Under the pieces are notes generated by a model, which saw nothing but the letters and a program-made list of their open reading frames with translations, ran no database searches and was not told where the DNA came from. A stretch of DNA of 64,000 bases from Prorocentrum cordatum (taxonomy: Eukaryota; Sar; Dinophyceae; Prorocentrales; Prorocentraceae): positions 408,300-472,299 of the forward strand of contig CAUYUJ010018048.1 of the NCBI GenBank assembly GCA_963575745.1, in the 5' to 3' direction. The position numbers and the translations under genes were made by a program. Below, piece after piece: positions 22,820-32,770 of the stretch. How positions within the stretch are numbered: the first letter of the stretch is position 1; every line of letters starts with the position of its first letter.

Positions 22820-23510
22820 TGCCACTACGCGCCTTTTCCTAAACGCTGCTCGCGATGCCAGCCTCCGCTGTCACTGCCTGTCGCATCGCACACACTGAGC
22901 CTAGCATGGTAGCTGATGACGCCTGCTACCTGTTCGCACTGCCAGCCACCGCTGCCGGTGCCTGCCCGGTCGCACTGGCAGCCAATGCTGTCACTGCCTG
23001 CCTGGTCGTTCCAAGTGCGTTGTAGCTGAGAGCGCCTGCTGTCTTCCTGCGCTGCCAGCCACCGCTGCCACTGCCTGCATTGTTGCCTGACAAGCCACTG
23101 CTGCCACTGCCTGCCTTGTCGCACGCGCTGGTCCCAGCGGTGTAGTTGAGGTTGCCTGCAGCCTTCTCGTAAAGTCAGCCTCCACTGCCACTGCGTGCCG
23201 CGTCGCTCGCGCTGGTCGCAGCGGTGTAGCTGAGGGTGCCTGCAGCCTTCTCGCAAAGTCAGCCTCCACTGCCATTGCCTCCGTTGTTGCTCGCGTTTGT
23301 CCCTGCGTCGTAGCTGAGAGTGCAAGCAACCTTCTCGCAAAGTCAGCCTCCGCTGCCACTGCCGGCTTTGACGCAGGACATGCCACTGTCTGCTCCTTAC
23401 TTCTTCGGCCGATCCGAATGGCGCTGCCTGCCTTGGTGTGCGAGCTGATCCCAGCGGTGGAGCTGATGATGTTGCTCTCGGGCGCCACCTCGCTTTGGCA
23501 GTCCATGCTG
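22820..23510 (-). repeat. 84-bp satellite
   Basis: The segment AAAGTCAGCCTCCACTGCCA occurs at 23171, 23255 and 23339, exactly 84 bp apart. Older copies at about 22850-23150 are more diverged, with GCTGCCACTGCCTGCC sub-repeats. Because 84 is divisible by three, the - strand shows a 256-codon frame with a 28-residue repeat (REGC...PQLHRCDQR); the + strand carries open stretches too. I see no signal, membrane or catalytic motif and treat it as noncoding. Confidence 0.85.
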
Positions 23511-25639
23511 CCGCTGCTGCCATCCTTCGCCGCTGGCCACGCCAGGTATTCGCCTGGTGCGGTCCCATCCCCCCCCCAACGTTGCCTAGTCGCATCGTTG
23601 AAACTAACGACGTTGGACCCCACTGATCTTGATGGCACGTGGCGACGATGCCATTCCCAGGTTAGCCGCCATACCCAAGGGCCCCTTCTTCCCCGAGAGG
23701 AGTGGCTAGGGAGGAGGGGAGAAGGAGGAGGAGTAGTAGGAGGAGGAGGAGGATGAGTAGGAGGCGGAGAAGGAGGAGTCGAGAGCGGTGTCCTTCCCTG
23801 GCGTTTCGCTATCTTTTTTGGCCTCCGAGATGCTTCTCGTCGCCGCGGCTGGTCAGGATGGACCCCGTGAGGGGGCCCAAAACAGGGCAACATCGCTCGT
23901 TGCGAAACATGCGACGCTAGGATCTCACGGGGCCTCCGTCGCCGCCGTGGTCGTCACCGTCGCCGCCTGGCGGCGGCGCCGCCGGCTTGGCGCCGTGGGG
24001 GGAATTCCAGATGCCCGATGTCTTGTTCTTTGTCCATTATGGGGTCCCCAGAGGTCCCGACTCTTTTCGGCGACGCTGGGGGGTGGTTTGTAATCTACGG
24101 TACTGGCGTTCAACGTTTGACGCCGCCGGCGATCCAGCATCGGTCGATGTTGAACGATCTAACGTTTCGGAAACGGCCGAGCGTTCAAGGTTGAACGATC
24201 CCCGTGGTGTCAGGAACCAATGGCGGGGTCGGATGGGGTCAGCACGAAACGAACCCGCTCCGTCGTTGGCGCTTAGGGGTCACCACGTTACCCTCGTTGG
24301 GGCGCAGCGGAGAACGCTGTCGAGGTCCTCGCCCGTCCCACAGAGTGCGGGTTGCAAACCACACCCCTTGCAAACCACACCCGTCGGAGTCGCCGAACTT
24401 TCTCCACAGGGCATTTTTTCGCCCCAGGCCGTTCTTGGGCGGCCCCGGGGCCCAGCGAGGGCCCGCATACGCCGACAACGACAAAGTACTCCCGTCTTGT
24501 TTTTTAACGCATTGTACCCAGATTATCAGATACTGGATCTGTTCGGACGCGATTGGTAGTGACCGATCGTGACCGATTCCAAAATCGCTCGCGGCCGATA
24601 CCGGCATCTGGAGCAACATCGGTAGCGACCGACCTCTTCGACCGCGGTCAGAAAATCCTGACACCCAGTGATCAGGGTCGGCCACGCGCAGATGAGGGTA
24701 GTGGAATGAGGGAAGGCTTCTTGGGAGCACCCCTGCTTCTAAGCAGGCGCGGGCCTTCTCTGTGGATGTAAGGCTGGCGCCTTTTAAGAAGAATAATGAT
24801 AATAACAATAAGAAGAAGCAGCAGCCTCCTTCTAAGAAGCCTTCCTCCCGCCCCCTACCCCCGTCTGCGCTCCGCCAAGAAGGGGTAGTGAGAGGGCGCA
24901 GGCCTTGCCAGAGGGCGGCGGGGCTTCTCACAGGCTCTCTGGCCTTCTCGGCAGCCCCCTGTGTCTTCGGAGTAGGCTTAAAACCGTCCGAGAATGCCGG
25001 AAGCCTTCTGAGGCCTTCCCCTCTCCCCCTACCCGTAAATCGGGCATGTCCCTCTACATGAGGAGTATTCAAGAATAATCAATAATAGTCAGGGGTGTTT
25101 TTGATACAAAAAACCATATATGTGTATATATGTATATATGTGTATATGTATATATATATGTAACGAACTACGGCCCCGCTTATGATTAAGAATCCTTCCC
25201 CCGAAAAGCTGGCCCGGCGTTTCTTAGCCAACTTGCCGGAAAGCTGGCTCAGTTTCTCAAGGGGATTGGTAGCCTCCGGTTCCGGTTCGGGCGGGTTCGG
25301 TTTCAAAAACCAACGATTCTGGTTCGGATGGGGGAACAGGTATAACCGAGTCGGCAAAATACGCATCATAATAATAATTCGCATTCCGAAACAGCGGTAT
25401 TCTGGTACTCATGCATTGTTGCACGGGTGGTTGCACGGGTCTGCATTTTTGCGCGGGTACGTATACCGTTTCTTGCGGCAGCGGTTGAGGAGAAGGTGTA
25501 GGAGCAGCAGCAGGGAGGAGGAGCAGGAAGAGATGAGCGGGAGGATGAGATAAGGAAGCAGAATTCTTTTTGTCTTTCTCTACTGCTTGCTTTCTCTATT
25601 ATTTCCCTCCTCCCTCCCCGCTTTGCCATCAATCATCAG
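23511..25639. other. 2.1-kb interval without recognised genes
   Basis: Contains a GGA run (23700-23785), G/C runs, a direct pair of GTGACCGAT words near 24558-24570, and a (TA)n/TGTATATA run (25117-25160). A 277-codon - strand frame (24239-25072) and several + frames overlap without any recognisable domain. Confidence 0.45.
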
Positions 25640-25830
25640 CCGACCTTTCAGCGGCACCTGAAATTGACCGTTTTCTGAATAAATGGTTTCGGCCAATAAT
25701 TAATGGATTCATTCATAATTTATGAAGCATGAGTTCGTGAATAATTAAGTAATTCATGAATTAAGTAATTAATAATGAATTAATAAAGTAATATATACTT
25801 GATTAATTCGTTGATTAATTAATCCTCCTC
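25640..25830. other. AT-rich island
   Basis: About 190 bp dominated by TAATTAAT, AATTCATGAATT and ATTAATAAT words, in sharp contrast to the GC-rich surroundings. It abuts a GAGCCC hexamer array. Confidence 0.8.
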
Positions 25831-25913
25831 CAGCCCGAACCCTGAGGCCGAGCCCTGAGCCCTGAGTCCTGAGCTCGAGCCAGAGCCCAAGCCCGGGGCT
25901 GGAGCCCGAGCCG
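25831..25913 (+). repeat. GAGCCC hexamer array, left
   Basis: Runs of CCCGAG, CCTGAG and GAGCCC words immediately before the ~80-bp satellite. Confidence 0.85.
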
Positions 25914-26765
25914 CAGCATTTGGAACACAAAATCGTGCATTTAGGTTTCACTTCCCTCGACGCAGGGCTGTTGACTGCGAATTCCGTTCGCAATAGCATT
26001 TGGCAAACAACTCGTGCATTTAGGTTTTATTTTCTTCCGTGCAGGGCGTTGGCCGCGAAAACCGTTCGCAACAGCATTTGGCGCGCAAAATCGTGCATTT
26101 AGGTTTTACATCCCTCCGTGCAGGGCCTTTGACCGCGAAAACCGTTCCAAACAGCATCTTATTCGCAAAACCCTGTATTTAGGTTTTACTCCTTTCCACG
26201 CAGGTCCGTTGACTGGGAATGCCGTTCGCAACAGCATTTGGAACACATAATCGTGCATTTACCTTTATTTCCCTCCGTGCAGGGCTGTTGACGGCGAATT
26301 CCGTTCGCAACAGCATTTAGCAAACAAAATCACGCATTTAGGTTTCACGCCGTTGACCGCGAACACCGTGTGCAACGGCATTTCGCGTACAAAATAGTGT
26401 ATGTGGATTTCGTTTCCCTCCGTGCGGGGCCGTTGTCCGCGAATGCCGTTCGCAACAGCATTTAGCACACAAAGTCGTGTATTTAGGTCCTGCTTCCCCC
26501 CGCGCAAAGCCGTTCACTGCGAAAACCGCTCGCAGCAACATTCGACGGCATAAATCTTCGGTTTAGGTTTTGCGTCCCTCCGTGCAGGGCCGTTGACCGC
26601 GAGTGCCGTTCGCGTTTGGCCATTTGTGTTTTACTTCCCACCGTGCATGGCCGTTGATTGCGAAGACCGTTCGCAACAACATTCCGCAACACGTCAAATC
26701 AAGTTTGACTTCCCTCCTGGCATGGCCGTTTACCGCGAATACGTTCGCAGCAGTTATTTGCAAAC
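25914..26765 (+). repeat. ~80-bp satellite, about eleven copies
   Basis: Each unit reads CAGCATTTGG, ACAAAATCGTGCATTTAGGT, TTTACTTCCCTCCGTGCAGG, GCCGTTGACCGCGAA, NCCGTTCGCAA. Copies start near 25914, 25993, 26070, 26151, 26230, 26310, 26378, 26453, 26530, 26610 and 26680, spaced 68-81 bp. The last copies are most diverged. Short open frames in both strands follow the unit and are not called. Confidence 0.9.
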
Positions 26766-26799
26766 AAAGTCAAATGGTATTAACAACCTAATTTGGCCT

Positions 26800-26990
26800 G
26801 GGCCCGCCCAAGCCCGAAGCCCGAGCTCTGAGCCCGAACCCTGTGCCCGAGCCCTGAGCCCGGAGTCCTCCCGAACCCTGAGCCCGAGCCTTGAGTCCGA
26901 GCCTTGGGCACGAGCTCTGAGCTCTGAGCCTGAGCCCGAGCTCCGAGTCCGAGCCTGAGCCTGAACCCGAGCCCGGGGCCCGAGCCCGGG

Positions 26991-27028
<38 letters not shown>

Positions 27029-27030
27029 AT
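26800..27030 (+). repeat. GAGCCC hexamer array, right
   Basis: CCCGAG/CCTGAG/GAGCCC words as on the left side, becoming perfect (GAGCCC)n at 26995-27025. Confidence 0.9.
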
Positions 27031-27721
27031 TTCATTCGTTTCGCAAGTTGTCTGAATTTTTGTTATTGAATCATATTTCTGTCAGTTCGCAAACCAGGCG
27101 TATAATTGAATCCTAGTTTCTGAACCAGGCGTATCTAGCGCAAATGATGCATTAAAACATACTTCCGGGGAAGTTAGGCAGAATGAGTTTGAATATTCCG
27201 ATTAGTTTGGCGATTACATGGCAGACACCTTGCGAGTTATTAATAAAACGTTGAAACATAGTGGTAAATGTATTGAATAATACGAGAATGGTTTCCATCA
27301 TAATTTCAACCTGTGTTGACATTGTCGTCATGAGCGGAGCTATCAATTCTAGACGCTTCGCGTATCCCCACCAGTTGTCACTCGTGTACTCCTGCACTGC
27401 GGCATCCCAGACCGCTGGTCTTCTGCGCGCAGGCGCATCTCTCAGCAGTCGTTCGGCGTTTACCTTTGCCGGTTCGGCCTCAGGCTCACCCTATCTGCCG
27501 CGGATGCGTTTTCTGAAGCTGCGACGGTTCGCTGGCGCTGTCAGAATCCCCCTCCTTGCTGGACGACGTCAGCCAGTTTCGGTCTGCTCATACCCGTCAG
27601 ACTCCCTGGACTGACTTTCTCGCACGGAGTTCGGTTCCCACCACCACGCGGTTGTCTCGGCACGACCACGACTGGGAACGTACTGCGCGCCATTTTGGCC
27701 GCGCCTGGCTTGCCCCTGGGT
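27031..27721. other. lower-GC interval with one small open frame
   Basis: 27040-27345 is markedly AT-richer than its surroundings. On the - strand an 81-codon frame (27152-27397) reads as a non-repetitive, hydrophobic peptide (QVEIMMETILVLF, AKLIGIFKLILPNF). I do not recognise it and cannot tell a relic from chance. GAACCAGGCGTAT is duplicated at 27094-27130. Confidence 0.4.
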
Positions 27722-27840
27722 GACTGACTTCTCAGACTCCCTGGGTTGCAGCTTGCACGACCGCCTCGGGTGACTGACCGCTCAGACTCCCTGGGTTGCA
27801 GTTTGCACGACCGCCTGGCCTCTCAGACGCCCTGGGTTGC
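27722..27840 (+). repeat. 51-bp repeat, about 2.3 copies
   Basis: The unit GACTGACTTCTCAGACTCCC, TGGGTTGCAGCTTGCACG, ACCGCCTCGGGT starts at 27722 and 27773, with a partial third copy from 27820. Confidence 0.85.
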
Positions 27841-28246
27841 TGCCCCCCCCCGCCGCCTGATCCGCGGCCCCCGCGCGCGCCCGGGAATTTAGTCGCGGCC
27901 GCAGCCCGACCGTGACTCCGCCGCCGGCGCTTCCGCCTGCGGCTGTAAAAAAATGAAAAAATATCCCCACCAGCCCCACCAGGCGAGTTGAGGTGATCAG
28001 GGAAGTGCAGCAGCAACGAGGAGGACGGCCGAACCGTGCAAAGGAGTGAGGAGGAGAAGGAGGAGGTGGATGGATGGATGGATGAGGGAGTGGGAAGAAG
28101 GAGGATAAATAGGGTGAGGAGGAGGCGGAGGAGGAGGAGGAGGAGGAGGAGGAGGAGGAGGAGGAGGAGGAAGAGAAGGAATAGGAACAGGAAGGAGGAA
28201 GAGGAGGAAGAGGAGGGCAAGCACAAGGGCCAGAGGTCTTTTGGAT
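27841..28246 (+). repeat. GC-rich spacer and GGA tract
   Basis: 27841-28035 is unique and includes the motif AAATATCCCCACCAGCC. 28036-28225 is GGA-rich with (GGA)n at 28120-28170. Confidence 0.75.
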
Positions 28247-28490
28247 GCCTCTCGGAGCCTCTTGGAGTATCTCTTGGGCGATTCTTGGTGGCCTCTTGGG
28301 ACGTCTTGGGAGTCTCTTGGCGATCCTGGGGGGCTCTTCGGGGTCTTGGGTGCCTCGGGGGGGGGCCTCTTGGGGCCGCTTACGGTTTTTTTGGGGGCCT
28401 CCTGGGGGCCTCTTGGGGGCCTCGTGGGGCTATCTTGGGACCTCGTGGGGCCTCCTGGGCGCTTCTTGGGGCCATCTTGGAGGAGATCGG
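28247..28490 (+). repeat. GGCCTCTTGGGG degenerate 12-mer array, copy A
   Basis: About 20 loose copies of GGCCTCTTGGGG with length variants. The same motif forms arrays at 46118-46235 and 47278-47480. The frame reading LLGASWGPLG is a repeat artefact. Confidence 0.85.
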
Positions 28491-29641
28491 TCAACGAATG
28501 GGGATCCCTCAATTAAGGCCCCCCCCCAGGAGGCCAAAATGGGGCCAAAACCATGGTAACATCAATGATTTTGGCTTCCTCGCCGAGGCCGTTTTGGACG
28601 CTCTAACTAATCGCGCCCCCCCCCGTCCAGGTCCAGGGGAGGGGGTAGGGGGAGGGGTAAACCCCTCCCCGAAGGGGGAGAGGGAGGGGTGGAAGAGGAA
28701 ACGCCCTAAACCACCGACGCCCAGAGGGCTGGTGGGATTAATCATGTACGTTCTTGGTTCCAAAAGTTGGCCCAGCGTTTCTTTAAATGTTTGATGAAAA
28801 TCTGGCCCAGTTTTCTTACTTGATAATTTCCTAGTTCTATGTTTGAATGTATCTTTCCCATTCTAGAGAATGGTTGGAATGTTCTGCATTTTTCGTCAAA
28901 TCTTCCTGTAGGAGGACACGCCCGACCTAACCCTAGCCCTTCGTGCGCGCCGCCAGCACGGGATGCCGAGGTCTGGTTCGGCGGCGCCGACGTTCTCGCG
29001 CCCGGGCAGCGCGCGGAGGCTCAGCGGCCCGCGGGGCTCCGCGCCCTGCTTCTCAGAGGCCGGTCGCCGCCGCTGGCCACCGCGGCCGCCGCCGGAGGGC
29101 GCCGGCTGAATTTTTTTCTGTTATGGGCTCGTTGTGCACCACCACCACCACCAGAAGTTGGAGGGGGAAGGATGTGGAGGATGTGGAGGAGGAGGAGGAG
29201 GAAGAGGAGGAGGAGGAGGAGGAGGAGGAACCTCCTCCCCCCCTACTTATGGTGGTGGTGGTGGTGGGTGGTGGAAAACAAGCCCACCATTCGGGGTTCA
29301 AGAGATGGGGGTCGATGCAAACGGGGGTCAGTCAGAACGCCGGACCTTGCAGGATCCTGTAGAGCCTGGTGTGCATCTACTGGGGTTTGGGCGCAGGATC
29401 TTGCAAGGCCTGACTGACCCAGGTCTGGATTTACCCAGGCCAGTAGATCCTTGATTCTTCGCGCTTCGCGTATCCCCACCACCCGTCTGGCGACCGTGTT
29501 CAGCGGTGCTTCAACCTACTGATTGCGTGCAGCTGTCCATGAGCCTCAACTGCCCCGTGAGTGAGGGTTCCTGGTTCAGCATCGCTTTCACCGTGTGCCA
29601 GGTCGTCGGCTTGCGGTTCTCTTCCTATCGCAGGTTCCCTC
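28491..29641. other. interval without recognised genes
   Basis: Contains a G-rich/C-rich pair (28630-28690), the motif AGGGCTGGTGGGATTAAT (28726), a TA-rich stretch (28770-28900), the words CCTGTAGGAGGACACGCCCG (28908) that resemble the flank of the RT fragment near 35895, a GGA tract (29165-29230) and a GGT run (29250). No gene is recognised. Confidence 0.45.
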
Positions 29642-29960
29642 CGGCGTTGGCTTTTGGCCCGCTGGTTCTACCTGCTCGTCGTCCGGCTTTGCTGGGCCTC
29701 TCTGGTTTTCTCCCCTTGCATGTGCATCCCGGCGTTGGCTTTTGGCCCGCTGGTAATTATCTCGCTTGGCATCTCGCTTGTGCCCCTTGGCGCTTTGGGG
29801 TTCTCCCCTCGCATGTGCATCCCAGCGTTGGCTTTTGGCCCGCTGGCAATTATCTCGTTTGGCCCCCCAAGCTTACTACGCCTTTTCTGGCACCGGTGCA
29901 CTCCGGCGTTGGCTTTGGCCCGCTGGCAATTATCTTGCGTGCTGCCCCATGCTCGATACG
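29642..29960 (+). repeat. 81-93-bp minisatellite, four copies
   Basis: CGGCGTTGGCTTTTGGCCCG, CTGGTAATTATCTCG recurs at 29642, 29730, 29823 and 29904. Spacing varies because of internal indels. Confidence 0.85.
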
Positions 29961-30934
29961 ACCCGCTCTCTGGAATCGTCCTTGGAGCCGCAGATCAAAA
30001 AATATCCCCACCAGCCGCTTCGCGCGGCCCACCCTAGCTTTTCCTGGCTTTCGATCTGCTTCGCGAGCCCGCGAACCAAAACAAATATCTCCACCAACCC
30101 ATTCAGCAACGCTGGCGGTTTTGGAAGAGAAGAGAGATCGGGCGGGGCTAGGCCGATGATGGTTCCGTTCCAGAGTATTCTGGAACGCTATCAGGGCGTT
30201 TCAGAAAGCTCTGGCAAGGCCGCGCCGCTCCAGACATCCTTCAGAGCTGCTGGCCCAAAGAGATGCTCGATCTATCTTCACCCGGTTTGATCCTCGTCTT
30301 AGTTTCGTCTCAAGGAAGCATCGTCTGACCATCTGCGCCCAGAGGGCTGGTGGGGTCCTGGCCAGGCCGATCGGGGGCCCCACCTTCCGCGTCGTGGAGC
30401 AGGCGCCTGGGCGGGAGGATGTTTGCCGTTTTCGGCCTCCGGGGGCCCTCGCTGGCCCCGGGCCGCCGCCAAAAACGATTCGGGATGGAGCGCTGGTCTC
30501 GGGGAAGGGGTCCAGAGTTTGGACCTTTCCCCCAAGACCGTGTTTGTTCTTTTCGTGGCCTGCAGAGGTCCGGATTTCAGGCCTCTGGGGGACCACGATG
30601 TGAACAATCGCGACGGCGGCTTTGTCTGGGAGTACTCCTGCACCGATCCTGGTCAGGCCGATCCCAGTCTGAGGGTTGGTGTGTGTATGTGCCCTTTCTT
30701 CGCCGGGTCAGGAGGGCCTGGCTAGGGTCGGTGTGCTTCGCGCCCTCCGACGCCGCCGTGGCCTTCTCGCAGTTTTTTGTCGTTGTCGGTGCTAGCGTCG
30801 TGGTCGTGGCCGTGCCGACGAGAGGCCTCCGGGAGGCCCAGAAAGAAACGAAAAACGCCAGGGAGGATCGCCGCTGTGTCGATTGGCCCCCTCGTCCGAG
30901 TTTGTCTTCAGCCTGCCTTCGTCTTGGGGTTGGG
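29961..30934. other. interval without recognised genes
   Basis: Holds two TATCCCCACCAG-type motifs (30002, 30086), the AGGGCTGGTGGGGT motif (30345) and a 242-codon + frame (30350-31078) without any recognised domain. TTCCAGAGTATTCTGGAA near 30168 is a near-palindrome. Confidence 0.45.
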
Positions 30935-31505
30935 GTCAGCAGCAGGGGTATGATAGGCTCAGGGAGGGATGCATCGACCCTCAATCGCCCATTGATCGCC
31001 GACAGGGTCCCAATTGCCCAGACCTGCTCAGGAGCGTGCGGACCCACTATCGGAGGCCCAGCGTCAACCTGTCGGTGAGGTATCGCCGACTGCAAGTCAA
31101 GTGTTCCCTGCCTGAGCTGGCTTCCCCCGCATGATTTAGGATGCATTCCTGGGGGGATCACTTCAACATCGGTGCTGGCATATCCGTGGTCGAAAAACGT
31201 GCCTAGCCTGGCATAACACCGTCTAATCCGGCGTAATCCTGCGCAACCTGGCGTAATCCTGGGCTCAATCCAGCTTGATCCGGCTTACTGGCTTCCTCGT
31301 CGGGCCTAAGAGTTGCTGGTCGTTCTTACGATGACCTGTGAGTTGCTTCCAACGATGATTGCTGCCCCTCGAGGGGAGGGTTCGGGCGGGCGAGGACGGA
31401 GAAATCCTTCCAGAGCGTTCCAGATCGATCCGGAGCGCTCTGAGGTGGCCGCGGTGCCCGGCGCCCGATGCGTCCTCCAGACCCGCCAGCTCTCCGAGAT
31501 CCCCG
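30935..31505 (+). repeat. dispersed repeat, copy 1
   Basis: 30960-31110 (GGGATGCATCGACCCTCAAT, then ACTATCGGAGGCCC, then GGTATCGCCGACTGCAAG) matches 43130-43280 and in part 40470-40560. 31385-31500 (TCCAGAGCGTTCCAG, AGCGCTCTGAG, CCAGACCCGCCAGC) matches 40605-40710. Order is conserved with copy 2, so the family unit is at least several hundred bp. Confidence 0.7.
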
Positions 31506-31525
31506 CTCCATCCTTGGGTCGGGCC

Positions 31526-31569
31526 TGGCTCAAGGTTACCTTTTGGCTCAAGGCTCAAGGTGGCTCAAG
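31526..31569 (+). other. tandem partial spliced-leader (DinoSL) relics
   Basis: Four GGCTCAAG words lie within 43 bp (31527-31534, 31545-31552, 31552-31559, 31562-31569). The second is extended to ACCTTTTGGCTCAAG (31538-31552), 13 of 15 identical to the 15-base DinoSL relic core CCATTTTGGCTCAAG, including an exact 12-mer TTTTGGCTCAAG. DinoSL is the leader trans-spliced to nuclear mRNAs of dinoflagellates; relics in the genome arise when spliced mRNA is reverse transcribed and re-inserted. The run lies 65 bp before the ATG of the LINE ORF1 region, on the same strand. Confidence 0.6.
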
Positions 31570-31633
31570 TATACTCAGGCGAGAGGGCGTGAGCGGCCCT
31601 GACATGCTTACAACTTTGCATCTCTCGTTCCAG

Positions 31634-32708
31634 ATGGCGTCCAATGACAAGTCCGGAAAGAAAAAGGCGGATTCGGGAACCGGTTCGAGTCCGAAAGACA
31701 AGAAATTCAAGGCGGAAGAAGAAGAGGAGGAAGTAGTGGATGAAGGTATGGAGGGAGGGGATGAGGACATGAGCGAGAAGGAGATGATGAAGACGATGAT
31801 GAGCATGATGAAGGAAATGAAGAACGACGTGAAAAACGAGGAAGGAGGTGAAAGAGGCGAAAGACATGGCGCAGCAGGCCAAGTACGCCGCGAGCATGGC
31901 AGAGGAAGCGGTGAATAAAGTCAAGGGGGAGATGAACATCATCAGGGACAGCACTTAAAAAAAGGCCGACTTACCAAATATAGTGAAAGATATCGTGAAG
32001 GAGCATGTGGGGGGAAGTGGGAAACTTACAGGTCACGTCAGTTACACACAGCAGGAGGAGGTGCGTACGAGACAGGTAGTTGCCTTAGGCTTTGCCGCTC
32101 ACGTGGAGGCGTTGAATATCATCGCTGACATCGAGGGTAAGTTGAAGACCTTGCTCGGCGAAGATACCAGCGCGAAGGTAACAGCACCGAAAGATCCAAC
32201 CACATTCGCATTGATTACCTTCGACTCCGTGCCGGAGAAAATCACCTTCTACAAAAAGCTCCGGGGCGTTGACAGCAAGGCGATGTTTGGGAAGGTATTC
32301 TTCAAAAACAACCTGACGCGTGAGGAGCGAGCACGTGAGAAAAGGCTTGGGCACATGAAGCATAATCTTTCTGATCACGACAGTTGCAAATATACAACAG
32401 TTAAAATCATCTGGCCAAAAAACATTGTCGCAATGAAGGATGGGCAGGGTAAAGAGAGGAAGGTAGCTTGGTACGACGAGGAGGGGAAGTGGCACACAAC
32501 AGCGACAGGAAAGGCAGCGGAGAAGGCAGTGGAGGACTCGATGAGGAAGTGGCTGGCGAAGGTGAGCCGGAGCCGGCCACGGATGGCGAGGGAAGCGAGT
32601 GACCACATGATGGAGCGCGCGGCTGGGACACGTGCGCAGGGGGAACCAGTACCAGTTCAAGGGCGGCTTCTTTCAGGGGGGGAGGGCGTGGAGCACTCCA
32701 ACACGTAG
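31634..32708 (+). pseudogene. LINE ORF1-like protein (one frameshift, one stop)
   Basis: ATG at 31634 follows TTTGCATCTCTCGTTCCAG, a pyrimidine-rich stretch ending in AG that could be a trans-splice acceptor. The N-terminus is lysine-rich, then acidic (EEEEEEVVDEG) and Met/Lys/Glu-rich (31780-31840). After a frameshift near 31845 frame 3 continues (VKEAKDMAQQAKYAASMAEE, coiled-coil-like), meets TAA at 31956-31958, and runs on as KADLPNIVKDIVKEH to a stop at 32706-32708. The second half (31983 on) starts with GTG, not ATG, so it is not an independent gene. It is globular and basic (LIT..FDSVPEKITFYKKLRG); I do not recognise a named fold. ORF1 proteins of LINEs bind their RNA; that role is inferred from position only. 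Confidence 0.55.
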
Positions 32709-32770
32709 GTGGCGATTTTCCGATATCATCGCTTAAACACTCGCTGGCGGAAGGCTCGAAGTTGCCGCCG

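Noticed and set aside
30350-31078. 242-codon + strand frame as a host gene
   Set aside because: No recognisable domain; it overlaps a dispersed repeat and other open frames of GC-rich DNA.
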